A DNA stretch of 64,000 bases. It comes from Phycisphaeraceae bacterium. Lineage in GTDB: Bacteria; Planctomycetota; Phycisphaerae; Phycisphaerales; Phycisphaeraceae. Below the pieces are notes generated by a model. That model did no database searches, was not told where the DNA came from, and saw only the letters and a list, made by a program, of their open reading frames with translations. Where the stretch lies: assembly GCA_029260715.1 (NCBI GenBank), contig JAJDCS010000010.1, positions 103,465-167,464 on the forward strand, in the 5' to 3' direction. The first letter of the stretch is position 1. Each line of letters begins with the position of its first letter. Shown in pieces: positions 52,001 to 61,161 of the stretch. The position numbers were made by a program, and so were the translations under genes.

Positions 52001-52767
52001 GCGACCAGGACCGCCGCAGCAATCAGAACGGATACGAATTCAACACCTACGGTGTGGCGTTCGGTATTGACAAGCAGATCAACGATAACTGGGTGGCTGG
52101 TGTGAGCGGTGGGTTCTCCGTCACCGACGTGGACGCCGCGGCCGGCGCGGGCTCCAACGAGATCAACACCGGCAGCTTCGGCCTGTACGCCGGGTACGCC
52201 ACCGAAAAATATTATGTGGACATGAACTTCCAGATCGGCCTGGGCGATGTGGACGTTGAAACGAACATGCTGGGAGTGGTCGCCAACGGCGATACCGACT
52301 CCTTGTCTTTAGGGTTCGCCGTCACCGGTGGGTACAACCTTGGCAAGGACAAGTGGATCATCACACCCACCGCGACCATGGAGTACAGCAACGTGGACGT
52401 GGACGGGTACACAACAACCAGCGGCGGCGGCGCGTTCGCTGTGCTGGGCGATGCGGACACCGATTCGTTCAAGATCGGCTTGGGCGTACGTATCGGCTAC
52501 ATGTATGACAACGGCGTGATCGCGGAGATGCGTGCCGGCTGGAAGCAGGAGCTTGCGGATAACGACCGGACGGTCACGGCCGCATTCGCAGGCGGCCCGG
52601 CGTCCACCGTGGAAGGGCTCAAGCCCGCCGACGCCAGCTTTAACTTCGGCCTGGGCGTGTCCTACCCCATGAAAGACGACAAGACCCTGCACCTGAATTA
52701 TGACGCTGACTTCGGCGACGAGTACGCCGCCCACACGATCACCCTGGGCATGCGGATCAACTTCTGA
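46069..52767 (+). CDS. Giant autotransporter with tandem Gly/Ala/Thr-rich passenger repeats
   Basis: A 2,232-residue type V secretion protein. ATG 46069 (AAGGGG upstream) is preferred to a TTG at 46033. A long signal region (about residues 10-34, QWFVVVYVAGAFASQATFA) is followed by a passenger of TNSSSNNITATGGAGGA / GGAGGAA units. Units of about 46 residues form blocks of four, recurring every 185-189 residues; equivalent positions in six successive blocks are at 47119, 47677, 48232, 48790, 49348 and 49915. Passenger units such as VTNSGTITAAGGAGG are of the beta-helix type. The final 270 residues form an autotransporter beta-barrel (WGFWGDVIGTWGDQDRR onward), ending in Phe (GMRINF). Likely surface adhesin or matrix protein; ligand unknown. 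Confidence 0.9.
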   Translation: MMFQMKSPSLRKLAQWFVVVYVAGAFASQATFAAYTVTSTTNTTGGAETTAPDPTKNVVVLTGHSIDVAGASSVVITTADRTVTTQGTGAINQTGAFDTVTFNVDGTVTNAGTITVDDGSGETQSAISFTANGAGTVTNSGTISGDNTDLDDTAITFDGDATNAVTNTGTINQVVTAVNGGTVATGQTLTVTNSGTVTALGVAGAPGTNATGVLATNAVGNVTVSSSAGTVTATGGAGTGATTGGAGGTGTVVSSTGATAGARSLTSSGTSTVTATGGAGGSDSDTGDAGGAGGAATGLAASGGATGAITVTNSSSNNMTAVGGAGGANDSGGAGAGDGGAGGAATTVNADSHASTATIANSGGGTLGATGGAGGATDETGAASGGAGGASITIDADSAAAALAVTNSSSSTLSATGGAGGSTAGTAAGGVGGAATVITSTGATAGTRTLTNSSTGTVAATGGAGGAATTTANGDGGAGGAAKVVAATGGVTGAVTVTNTSSNNVTATGGAGGAVTSGAAGTGTGGAGGLAAVVDADSAAAAVAVTNSGGGALAAAGGVGGASDETGAASGGAGGAADVVIADSATAAVSLSNSSTSTITSTGGAGGIGAGTGAGGVGGGTTVLSAAGATSTITLTNANTAAMTSTGGAGGNGITTAAADGGAGGASLILGASGGASGAITVTNSSSGNLTATGGAGGAANSAAAGAGDGGAGGAATTLNADSHASTATIGNTGGGSIQAVGGAGGATTETGASSGGVGGAAITIDADSAAAALAITNSSSSTLVATGGAGGATEGTTAGGAGGVATVVTTTGATAGTRSLTNSSTAAITATGGLGGASNTTGGADGGAGGAANVFVASGGVTGAVTVTNSSSNNITATGGAGGAATSGTGNAGSGGVGGAAVTVNVDSHAAAATITNSNGGDILAVGGAGGASNETAGASGGNGGAATTIDADDAAAALVIANSSSSIIGATGGAGGATAGTGSAGVGGAATAITTTGTTAGARTLTNSSSASVTATGGAGGADSATNENGGAGGVAKAFDASGGVTETITVTNSSSNNIAATGGAGGASSNAAAGTGAGGAGGAATAVDITDVNHGTPATAAVITNSGSGSIAATGGAGGATAQTGAATGGAGGAAVAIDADNADSAVTVAGSSSSDITATGGAGGASAGSSAGGVGGAATGFSTTGATAGVRTVTVANTSSINATGGAGGGATATGGTGGAGGSVSGIDASGGITGALTITDTSSNSILATGGAGGSNTSAGAGTGAGGAGGAAVGIDANAAAAAVGITHSGGGTIRGTGGAGGNSDETGAAAGGAGGAGTGIDTNTASAAVTIANSSSSTISGTGGAGGTSVGAAGGAGGAATGIDANSATANVTITHANTATLTATGGVGGASTDNGSNGGAGGAATAVNAAVGSGSAVAITNSSSNGIVATGGVGGADTDANDTGGAGGAATGISLAGDTAHTITNSSTLTATGGAGGAGGTQGNGGAAIGINGSAATAGATTVTNSGTITAAGGAGGTAGTGTGVSTGAGADVVTNTGTITATGSTATAISTAAGNDTINLNTGSTTTGNIDGGANDDTITLQNGATFTGNIAGGTGTDTFNHQLNTNQTFTGTIDTVTIDKSGTGSLTLTATTIGTALEGIELDNGILTIGDGTNASALTIAGAGAVTVGVTGGATTGILDIAASSTLTSGTGGVDVESGSTLRGAGTIALGGALTINGSGTIGAGAAGATLNLTGAQTTTFLANSTLQVHLGTGATAHSQIASAGGAFDFSAGTVTITPVIPSTGTVNTGTLTILDGAAALVGTVNTDITITDTGTLDFTLATADTGNDLTLTVAAASATNVITNAGITGEGTGVVTSILGARATATGGLATLINAVDGLTGAALKAAVEPGGAINNGIQTSAQSMAGAIAAGTAFSGGMSARTNQVAAANNQGTAVYALAAKPAQLTGLTDNMGDGWGFWGDVIGTWGDQDRRSNQNGYEFNTYGVAFGIDKQINDNWVAGVSGGFSVTDVDAAAGAGSNEINTGSFGLYAGYATEKYYVDMNFQIGLGDVDVETNMLGVVANGDTDSLSLGFAVTGGYNLGKDKWIITPTATMEYSNVDVDGYTTTSGGGAFAVLGDADTDSFKIGLGVRIGYMYDNGVIAEMRAGWKQELADNDRTVTAAFAGGPASTVEGLKPADASFNFGLGVSYPMKDDKTLHLNYDADFGDEYAAHTITLGMRINF

Positions 52768-52827
52768 TCCCAACGCCGCAACGCCGTATCGCACGGCAAC
52801 ACAGCCGGTTAACTTTGAATACCCTTC

Positions 52828-52861
52828 AAGTCCCGTGGGCCGACCCACGGGACTTTTTTTA
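52828..52861 (+). terminator. Rho-independent terminator after the autotransporter
   Basis: AAGTCCCGTGGG and CCCACGGGACTT form a perfect 12-bp stem with a four-base loop, followed by a run of T. It ends the autotransporter transcript. Confidence 0.95.
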
Positions 52862-52997
52862 TCCGCTGCCCAGCCCACCTGTCGGCGTTGACACCGGCTA
52901 AAACGGTGTAATTTCTTGACGGTAATCGTCCGCTCAGATAATGTCTGGTTAATCGATTACCACACTAGACGGGCACATCCCCGTAGGAGTTTTCTTT

Positions 52998-54272
52998 ATG
53001 ATCCGGTTGGCCCATACCGCGTCGGCGGCACTGTTAGCGGTTTGTCTTGGGGCGGTCACGACAGCAGTGGCACAGGAAGTGCCGTTCACCGCGTCCGTGA
53101 TCGATGACGCTGTCCTTGTGCGATCGGGGGCGGGCAATTCGTTTTATGTCGTGGGTGAATTGAAGAAAGATGAGCGGGTCGTTGTCGAAGAGGTAATGTA
53201 CGGGTGGTACAAGGTCAAACCCCCTCAGGGTGTGTACAGCTATATCTCGAAAGCCTTTGTGGACGCGTACGGCGAAGGGGACGAAGGCAAGGTCAACACC
53301 CACCGCGCCGCGGTCAGGGCCGCAAGCACCAACGGCCCCGGTGAGAGCTACCGCCGACAAATCGACCTGCTCAAAGGCGCCACCGTGCGTATCCTTGATG
53401 AAAACGGCAGCTTCTACAAGATCACCCCTCCCGACGGCGCGTACGTGTTTCTCCCGCCTGGGTCGCTCCAAGCTGTAACGACCGGCACCAGCAACGTGGA
53501 GGCGATAACCCCCACCAACGCAACCGCAACGCCCCCTACACCAAGCAACAGCCGTCAAGCCCCCAGTGCCGACGATACCCCCCCCTCGCCGTTGGACACT
53601 CAGGCGGCCAGCCACGGCGATCAAAGCGTTGAATCGGCCCCCTTGGCATCACAAAGCGACGCCACCCAGGCCGACGGGCTTCAGGAGCAGGCCCCGCTCT
53701 TTGGCAAGAAAAAGCAGCAAGACCTAGAGTTGTCGCTGCCGGCATTGCGTGAGCTTGAAGAGAAGCTCACCGATACCCAGCACCTGCCGTTGGAAAAGCA
53801 GCCGCTGCATGAATTGCTGTCAGAGTACAGAGGCCTGGGGCGGCAGCCGGGGTTGACCCTCGTGGACGGCCATGTGATCGCCATGCGGATCGCCCAGATC
53901 AGACGCAACCTGATCCTGGTTGATTCTTTAGAAGAGATCGTCCAAGCCAAGCAAGAGGCTGTGGACAACCCGCTTCAGCAATTTGTTGACCAGATGCCGC
54001 CCGGGTCCGTCGGGCCCAGGTATGACATAAAGGGCGAGCTCCAAACAAGCGGCGTATACGACGGCAAGAACATGCCCCGCCTCTACCGGGTCGCCAAGCC
54101 CGTCAGCAACCAGATCATCGCCTACGCCAGGCTCCACCCCTCAGCGGACCCGGCGATGTTCCTGGGCAAATACGTGGGCATCTTAGGGCAGGTCAAGTAC
54201 GACCCCGCCCTGAAACTCGAAGTTTTGGAGGTCGAACACCTCGACGTCATTGAGGCCAGCGCCGCACGCTAG
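52998..54272 (+). CDS. Exported protein with two SH3-like domains
   Basis: A 424-residue protein with a signal peptide (residues 1-25, ending TAVAQ). Two bacterial SH3-type modules occupy about 30-90 (VIDDAVLVRSGAGNSFYVVG, ERVVVEEVMYGWYKVKPP) and 100-155 (AVRAASTNGPGESYRRQID, ATVRILDENGSFYKITPP). A Pro/Ser/Ala-rich linker of about 85 residues follows, then a helical region and a compact C-terminal segment (MPPGSVGPRYDIKGELQTSG to VEHLDVIEASAAR). ATG 52998 has TAGGAG nine bases upstream. Such proteins often bind cell-wall peptides; that is inference here. Confidence 0.8.
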   Translation: MIRLAHTASAALLAVCLGAVTTAVAQEVPFTASVIDDAVLVRSGAGNSFYVVGELKKDERVVVEEVMYGWYKVKPPQGVYSYISKAFVDAYGEGDEGKVNTHRAAVRAASTNGPGESYRRQIDLLKGATVRILDENGSFYKITPPDGAYVFLPPGSLQAVTTGTSNVEAITPTNATATPPTPSNSRQAPSADDTPPSPLDTQAASHGDQSVESAPLASQSDATQADGLQEQAPLFGKKKQQDLELSLPALRELEEKLTDTQHLPLEKQPLHELLSEYRGLGRQPGLTLVDGHVIAMRIAQIRRNLILVDSLEEIVQAKQEAVDNPLQQFVDQMPPGSVGPRYDIKGELQTSGVYDGKNMPRLYRVAKPVSNQIIAYARLHPSADPAMFLGKYVGILGQVKYDPALKLEVLEVEHLDVIEASAAR

Positions 54273-54319
54273 ACAGTACGATAACAAACGATGGCTGTTG
54301 AACAGACGGCTGGGCTGGC

Positions 54320-54514
54320 TTAAGCCGTGACGTCTAACACCCTGCCCTTGGGGCTTTGGGTATCCACGGCGATCTGCCGCTGTAACTGGGCGGCGTCCTG
54401 CAGCAGCGAGACCACGGCTTCGCCCTGGGACTTGGCGGTGTCCAGGGTTTTTTTGGCGACCGATAAGCTCACTTGGGAAGACAGCGTCGCATTGGTGGGG
54501 TTAATGGCTGACAT
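54320..54514 (-). CDS. YjfB-like small motility-associated protein
   Basis: A 64-residue protein from ATG 54514; an upstream TTG at 54556 would add 14 residues. The core SSQVSLSVAKKTLDTAKSQG followed by EAVVSLLQDAAQLQ matches the short helical pattern of the YjfB family (putative motility proteins of Firmicutes and others), in which alternating hydrophobic positions precede Q(A/G)xx(L/M)LQ. Family membership is a motif-based guess. It is oriented against the SH3 gene and divergent from the NagB fusion. Confidence 0.5.
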   Translation of the reverse strand: MSAINPTNATLSSQVSLSVAKKTLDTAKSQGEAVVSLLQDAAQLQRQIAVDTQSPKGRVLDVTA

Positions 54515-54658
54515 AACATCATGTATATTCGGCCATACCGTCTTGAGGCTTGACAATTAAGTCAAACACAACCTCACACGGGCTGGTTATGATAAGCTTG
54601 CATTTTTGGGGTTGAACCCCAAAGATATCGCGTCCAGAATTAGAAAGAGGCGGTTCAC

Positions 54659-56599
54659 ATGGCGACGGCAAACACAGGGGCAATGACCCAGCGAGAAAAG
54701 ATTCCCACACAGGTCTTAGGCCGATCCGAGGAGGTCAGCAAAACGGTCGCCCAGGAGATCGCCCAACTGATCCGTGACAGGGCCAAGCAAAACAAAACTT
54801 GTGTGCTGGGTTTAGCCACGGGATCAACCCCCGTGCGGGTCTACGGCGAGTTGGTGCGCATGCACAAAGAAGAGGGGCTGTCGTTCAAAAACGTTATCAC
54901 GTTCAACTTGGACGAGTACTACCCCATGCAGCCCAACGAGTTGCAGAGCTACCACCGCTTCATGAACGAGCACCTGTTCGATCACATTGACATCAAGCCT
55001 GAGAACGTGCACATCCCTGCAGGCACGCTCCCGATCGAACAGGTCTACGAGCACTGCCAAGCGTACGAGAAGGCGATTGTCGACGCAGGCGGGATCGACA
55101 TCCAGCTACTGGGCGTCGGCCGCACGGGCCACGTCGGGTTCAACGAGCCTGGCTCGGGCAAGGACAGCCGGACGCGGCTGATCACGCTCGACCGGGTCAC
55201 GCGCCTCGACGCCGCGGGCGACTTCTTCGGCGAAGAAAACGTGCCACGCCGGGCGATCACCATGGGTGTGGGCACAATCCTGGCCGCGAAAAAAATTATT
55301 CTCATGGCGTTCGGCGAGGGCAAGGCGCCGGTCATCACCCAGGCGGTCGAAGGGCCTATCACCGCGAATATCGCCGCAAGCTTCCTCCAGGAGCACACCA
55401 ACGCACAGATCCTCCTCGACGAAGCCGCGGCCGCCAAGCTCTCGCGGTTCGAGCGACCCTGGCTTCTCGGGCCGGTCAAGTGGGACCAGAAGCTGATCCG
55501 CAAGGCGGTGATCTGGTTGGCCTGCGAACTCGACAAACCGATCCTCAAGCTCACCGAGGAAGACTACAACGAGGCCGGGCTCCAAGACCTGCTCGCGGAG
55601 CACGGCCCGGCGTACGACATCAACATCACCGTCTTCCGGATCCTGCGTGACACAATCACCGGCTGGCCCGGCGGCAAGCCCGCCAACGCAGAGTTCCCCG
55701 ATGCGCCCCGACGCGCGACAGACGACGTGTTCCCCAAGCGCGTCATGATCTTCTCGCCCCACCCCGACGACGACGTGATCTCCATGGGCGGCACGCTTCT
55801 GCGACTCGTCGACCAGGGCCACGAGGTACACGTCGCCTACCAGGTGTCGGGCAACATCGCGGTGTTCGACGACGACGCGATCTACTTCGCCGACTTCGCC
55901 GCCGAGTTCAACCGCATGTTCGGCATCGAACACGACCAGACGCTCAAGATCGAAAAGCACATCGAGGGGTCGCTCAAGAACAAGAAGCCCGGGCAGGTGG
56001 ATTCAGCCGAGGTTCAGAAGATCAAGGGCCTGATCCGCCGCGGCGAAGCACGCGCCGCGGGCCGCTACTGCGGCATCCCGGTCGAAAACCTGCATTTTCT
56101 GGACATGCCGTTCTATGAGACGGGCGTGGTGCGCAAGAAGCCGCTGGGCGACGCGGACATCAAGCTCATTGTCGACCTGCTTGAGAAGATCAAGCCGCAC
56201 CAGATCTACGCAGCCGGCGACCTGTCCGACCCGCACGGCACGCACCGGGTGTGCTTGTCCGCCATCCTCCAAGCCATCGAAAAGATCAAAGACCAAGCGT
56301 GGTACAAGCAGTGCCAGGTGTGGCTGTACCGCGGCGCGTGGCAGGAATGGGGCGTTGAAGAGGTTGACATGGCTGTGCCGCTGGCGCCGCGTGAATTGAT
56401 GCGTAAACGCAACGCCATCTTCAAACACGAGTCGCAGAAGGACCAAGCCCTGTTCCCCGGCTCCGACGCCCGTGAGTTCTGGCAGCGAGCCGAGGACCGC
56501 AACCGCGCCACCGCCCGGCTGTACGACAAGCTGGGCCTGGCCGAGTACGAAGCCATCGAGGGCTTCGTGCGCATGGACAGCCTGAAGCGTGTGGTCTAG
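54659..56599 (+). CDS. nagB: Glucosamine-6-phosphate deaminase fused to PIG-L/LmbE deacetylase domain
   Basis: A 646-residue fusion. Residues about 1-270 are NagB: TCVLGLATGSTPVRVYGELV, ITFNLDEYYPMQ near 80-90, and LLGVGRTGHVGFNEPGSG near 150-165 contain the catalytic acid and His. Residues about 360-600 are a PIG-L/LmbE zinc deacetylase: VMIFSPHPDDDVISMGGTL (HPDD zinc motif near 368), then AAGDLSDPHGTHRVCLSAI. Together these could deacetylate GlcNAc-type sugars and deaminate the product, feeding glycolysis. ATG at 54659 has AAGAGG upstream. The combination is also known in other bacterial groups. Confidence 0.9.
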   Translation: MATANTGAMTQREKIPTQVLGRSEEVSKTVAQEIAQLIRDRAKQNKTCVLGLATGSTPVRVYGELVRMHKEEGLSFKNVITFNLDEYYPMQPNELQSYHRFMNEHLFDHIDIKPENVHIPAGTLPIEQVYEHCQAYEKAIVDAGGIDIQLLGVGRTGHVGFNEPGSGKDSRTRLITLDRVTRLDAAGDFFGEENVPRRAITMGVGTILAAKKIILMAFGEGKAPVITQAVEGPITANIAASFLQEHTNAQILLDEAAAAKLSRFERPWLLGPVKWDQKLIRKAVIWLACELDKPILKLTEEDYNEAGLQDLLAEHGPAYDINITVFRILRDTITGWPGGKPANAEFPDAPRRATDDVFPKRVMIFSPHPDDDVISMGGTLLRLVDQGHEVHVAYQVSGNIAVFDDDAIYFADFAAEFNRMFGIEHDQTLKIEKHIEGSLKNKKPGQVDSAEVQKIKGLIRRGEARAAGRYCGIPVENLHFLDMPFYETGVVRKKPLGDADIKLIVDLLEKIKPHQIYAAGDLSDPHGTHRVCLSAILQAIEKIKDQAWYKQCQVWLYRGAWQEWGVEEVDMAVPLAPRELMRKRNAIFKHESQKDQALFPGSDAREFWQRAEDRNRATARLYDKLGLAEYEAIEGFVRMDSLKRVV

Positions 56600-56640
56600 G
56601 AGCCGGTGCGGATTGTTTGTGGTGTGTACAAAAAAAATCC

Positions 56641-56668
56641 CGATCCCTTACGGCTGCGGCCCGTATCG
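56641..56668 (-). repeat. Dispersed repeat, copy 5 (diverged)
   Basis: CGATCCCTTACGGCTGCGGC + CCGTATCG resembles the minus-strand core CGCTCCCTTACGGTCGCGGC + TCGTAGCG with about five differences. No inverted arms were seen. Weak call, given for completeness. Confidence 0.4.
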
Positions 56669-56703
56669 AATATTTTATAAACGATCGGAATCGCTCTCGT
56701 TGT

Positions 56704-56777
56704 GCCCCCGTAGCTCAGCTGGATAGAGCATGGGATTTCTAATCCCAGGGTCGCAGGTTCAAGTCCTGCCGGGGGTA
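56704..56777 (+). tRNA. tRNA-Arg (TCT anticodon)
   Basis: A 74-nt cloverleaf: acceptor GCCCCCG/CGGGGGT (last pair G-T), D stem GCTC/GAGC, anticodon stem TGGGA/TCCCA with loop TTTCTAA, T arm GCAGG-TTCAAGT-CCTGC, discriminator A. CCA is not encoded. It reads AGA codons. Confidence 0.95.
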
Positions 56778-56986
56778 TTCATACAAAACGGCGAGTCCCC
56801 CCCACCGCCGCAAACGCCGACCCGCTCTTAGTCATGCCTTAAAAAGAAGATGCCGCGGTTCCATCCGTCGTAACCCCCCCCGCTACCCCTTTCTTTTACT
56901 GCCCGACACGTCAATCAGCCGATCCTTGGTGATTGCGGCGCGGTAAATCTGTTTATTTTTTTAACGGGGTTCCTAGAGGCAGTTTC
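56778..56986. other. Intergenic region before ftsK
   Basis: No gene supported. It ends with AGAGG seven bases before the ftsK ATG. C-runs and A+T patches are present without a clear promoter. Confidence 0.4.
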
Positions 56987-59572
<2,586 letters not shown>

Positions 59573-59643
59573 AGCCCACGCCGCGCTACCGCGTTACAAC
59601 GCTTCTTCACCCCGCAACGACCGACACGGAACGCTCACGGGGC

Positions 59644-60285
59644 TCATTCCGTGGGTTCCTTCAATTCCATCTCTTGAACCGCCTCGGGGGAAGGGGCGTC
59701 CTGTTGCTCCTGGGCAGCGGGCTGTGTGGGCGGTGGTGTAGCCGATTGGGCGCTGGGTTGTGTATGGGGGTGGGAATAGGTCTCAACGTGCGCGTGTTCT
59801 TGGTAATGCGTGGCGAGCCGGTCGATGGCTTTGCGCAGCGACTGGGCGTGTTGCGGGTCAGTGTTTTGCTTGGCTTTCATCGCCGCGACCACGACCGCGT
59901 GGTGGTCGGCCAGCGTCTTTAGGTAATCGTCATACGACACCACGCTCGGGGCTTGGGGCTTGACCCGCTGGGCGAGGAAATACTCGGCGACCACGGCGAT
60001 AATGTGCGACGCGTGTTGTTCTTTCGTCGTGACCCACCGGGTGAGTTGGTTGAGGGACTGCGCGTCGTTTTTGCCTGAAAGCTCCTGGATCTGGGCCATG
60101 GCTTTTTCAATCGTGGCGGCGTCTTCTAAAAGCCGGGCGACGCGGGCTTGGTCGTCGTAAATACCGCAGGGGACTTGGCAGTGCGCCACCGCGGCGGGAG
60201 CGCCCCAAGCCGACAAGGCTAACGCGGCGATCCATAAACGGGCCCGTACAACAGTAGTGTGGGCAGAATTTTTCATCTTGGCCAT
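59644..60285 (-). CDS. sodN: Exported nickel superoxide dismutase with C-terminal extension
   Basis: Ni-SOD dismutates superoxide; the nickel hook needs N-terminal His1, Cys2 and Cys6. The 213-residue precursor has a Sec-type signal (residues about 12-34, ARLWIAALALSAWGAPAAVA) directly before HCQVPCGIYDDQARV. Cleavage after Ala34 would therefore create His1-Cys2-x-x-Pro-Cys6. The four-helix body ends near residue 155 (DPQHAQSLRKAIDRLATHYQ). A tail of about 55 residues, His/Pro/Gln-rich, is unusual. Cytoplasmic Ni-SODs normally use a different protease-cleaved leader. The start ATG at 60285 is likely; divergent from the Cu/Zn-SOD. Confidence 0.9.
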   Translation of the reverse strand: MAKMKNSAHTTVVRARLWIAALALSAWGAPAAVAHCQVPCGIYDDQARVARLLEDAATIEKAMAQIQELSGKNDAQSLNQLTRWVTTKEQHASHIIAVVAEYFLAQRVKPQAPSVVSYDDYLKTLADHHAVVVAAMKAKQNTDPQHAQSLRKAIDRLATHYQEHAHVETYSHPHTQPSAQSATPPPTQPAAQEQQDAPSPEAVQEMELKEPTE

Positions 60286-60447
60286 CCTTTGTCAGCAAGG
60301 GGTTATCGTTAACGGCTTGTGACGCCCGACCATTTTATCTTGACGGCGAGCGGTGTCACCGGCAGTATGGTTATACAGAAAAATAGTTGTATCATGTGTC
60401 CGTTAAGCAGACTTTATTCAATCCTTCTTTGGAAAGTGAGCCCACCC
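60286..60447. promoter_or_regulatory. Shared intergenic region of the two SOD genes
   Basis: About 160 bp between the divergent SOD starts must hold both promoters. It is A+T-rich in the middle (around 60380-60430). No named operator was identified; a metal- or redox-responsive regulator site is possible but not seen. Confidence 0.4.
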
Positions 60448-61068
60448 ATGCATCGTTTACGGATCATACAAAGCTTTGGTGTTCTGGCTGTAGGTGTTGT
60501 GGCGGTGTTTGTCCTCAGCGGCGCGCCGGACGTGATGGGCGGCGACATGCACCACAAAGGCCATCAGTGGCACGGCATCAATGACGCCGTGGCTGTGCTG
60601 CACGCGACACAGGGCAACAACACTAGCGGCGTGGTCCGCTTCAAACAGGTTGGCGACCACGTGAAAGTCGAGGCCCACATCGAGGGCCTAACACCCAACA
60701 TCCACCACGCGATCCACATCCACCAATTCGGCGACTGCAGCTCGGGCGACGGTAAAAGCGCAGGCGGTCACTACAACCCCGAAAACCACCAGCACGGCTT
60801 GCCCGGCGCCGCCGACCGACACGCGGGCGACCTTGGCAACCTTGAATCAGACGCACAAGGCGTGGCTCACTACGAGCTGACCGTGAACAACATCACCATC
60901 GCAGGGCCCATGAACCCCATCTTGGGGCGTGGCGTGATCGTCCACGCCCAGGCCGACGACGGCGGTCAGCCCACGGGCAACGCCGGCGGACGCATCGCCT
61001 GCGGCGTGATCGGCATCGCCAAATCAGCCGCCCCCACCACCGCGCCGGCCACACAGCCCAGCCGGTAA
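60448..61068 (+). CDS. sodC: Cu/Zn superoxide dismutase
   Basis: Periplasmic SOD of 206 residues from ATG 60448 (the frame opens at 60319 but without signal). A signal peptide (MHRLRIIQSFGVLAVGVVAVFVLSG) is followed by a His-rich N-terminus (GDMHHKGHQWHG). Metal ligands can be read in HHAIHIHQFGDCSS, GGHYNPENHQHG, RHAGDLGNL and GVIVHAQADD, and the disulfide pair is Cys in FGDCSS and GRIACGVIG. The C-terminal APTTAPATQPSR is an Ala/Pro-rich tail. All copper and zinc ligands of the family are visible. Confidence 0.96.
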   Translation: MHRLRIIQSFGVLAVGVVAVFVLSGAPDVMGGDMHHKGHQWHGINDAVAVLHATQGNNTSGVVRFKQVGDHVKVEAHIEGLTPNIHHAIHIHQFGDCSSGDGKSAGGHYNPENHQHGLPGAADRHAGDLGNLESDAQGVAHYELTVNNITIAGPMNPILGRGVIVHAQADDGGQPTGNAGGRIACGVIGIAKSAAPTTAPATQPSR

Positions 61069-61104
61069 GCTGCACGGTCGGTTTGAAACACTTGTTAAAA
61101 ACGC

Positions 61105-61139
61105 GAAGCCCACGGATTCAATCCGTGGGCTTCTTTTTT
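61105..61139 (+). terminator. Rho-independent terminator after sodC
   Basis: GAAGCCCACGGAT and ATCCGTGGGCTTC form a perfect 13-bp stem with a TCA loop, followed by six T. Confidence 0.95.
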
Positions 61140-61161
61140 ATGCTTCACACCCGGACCCAAC

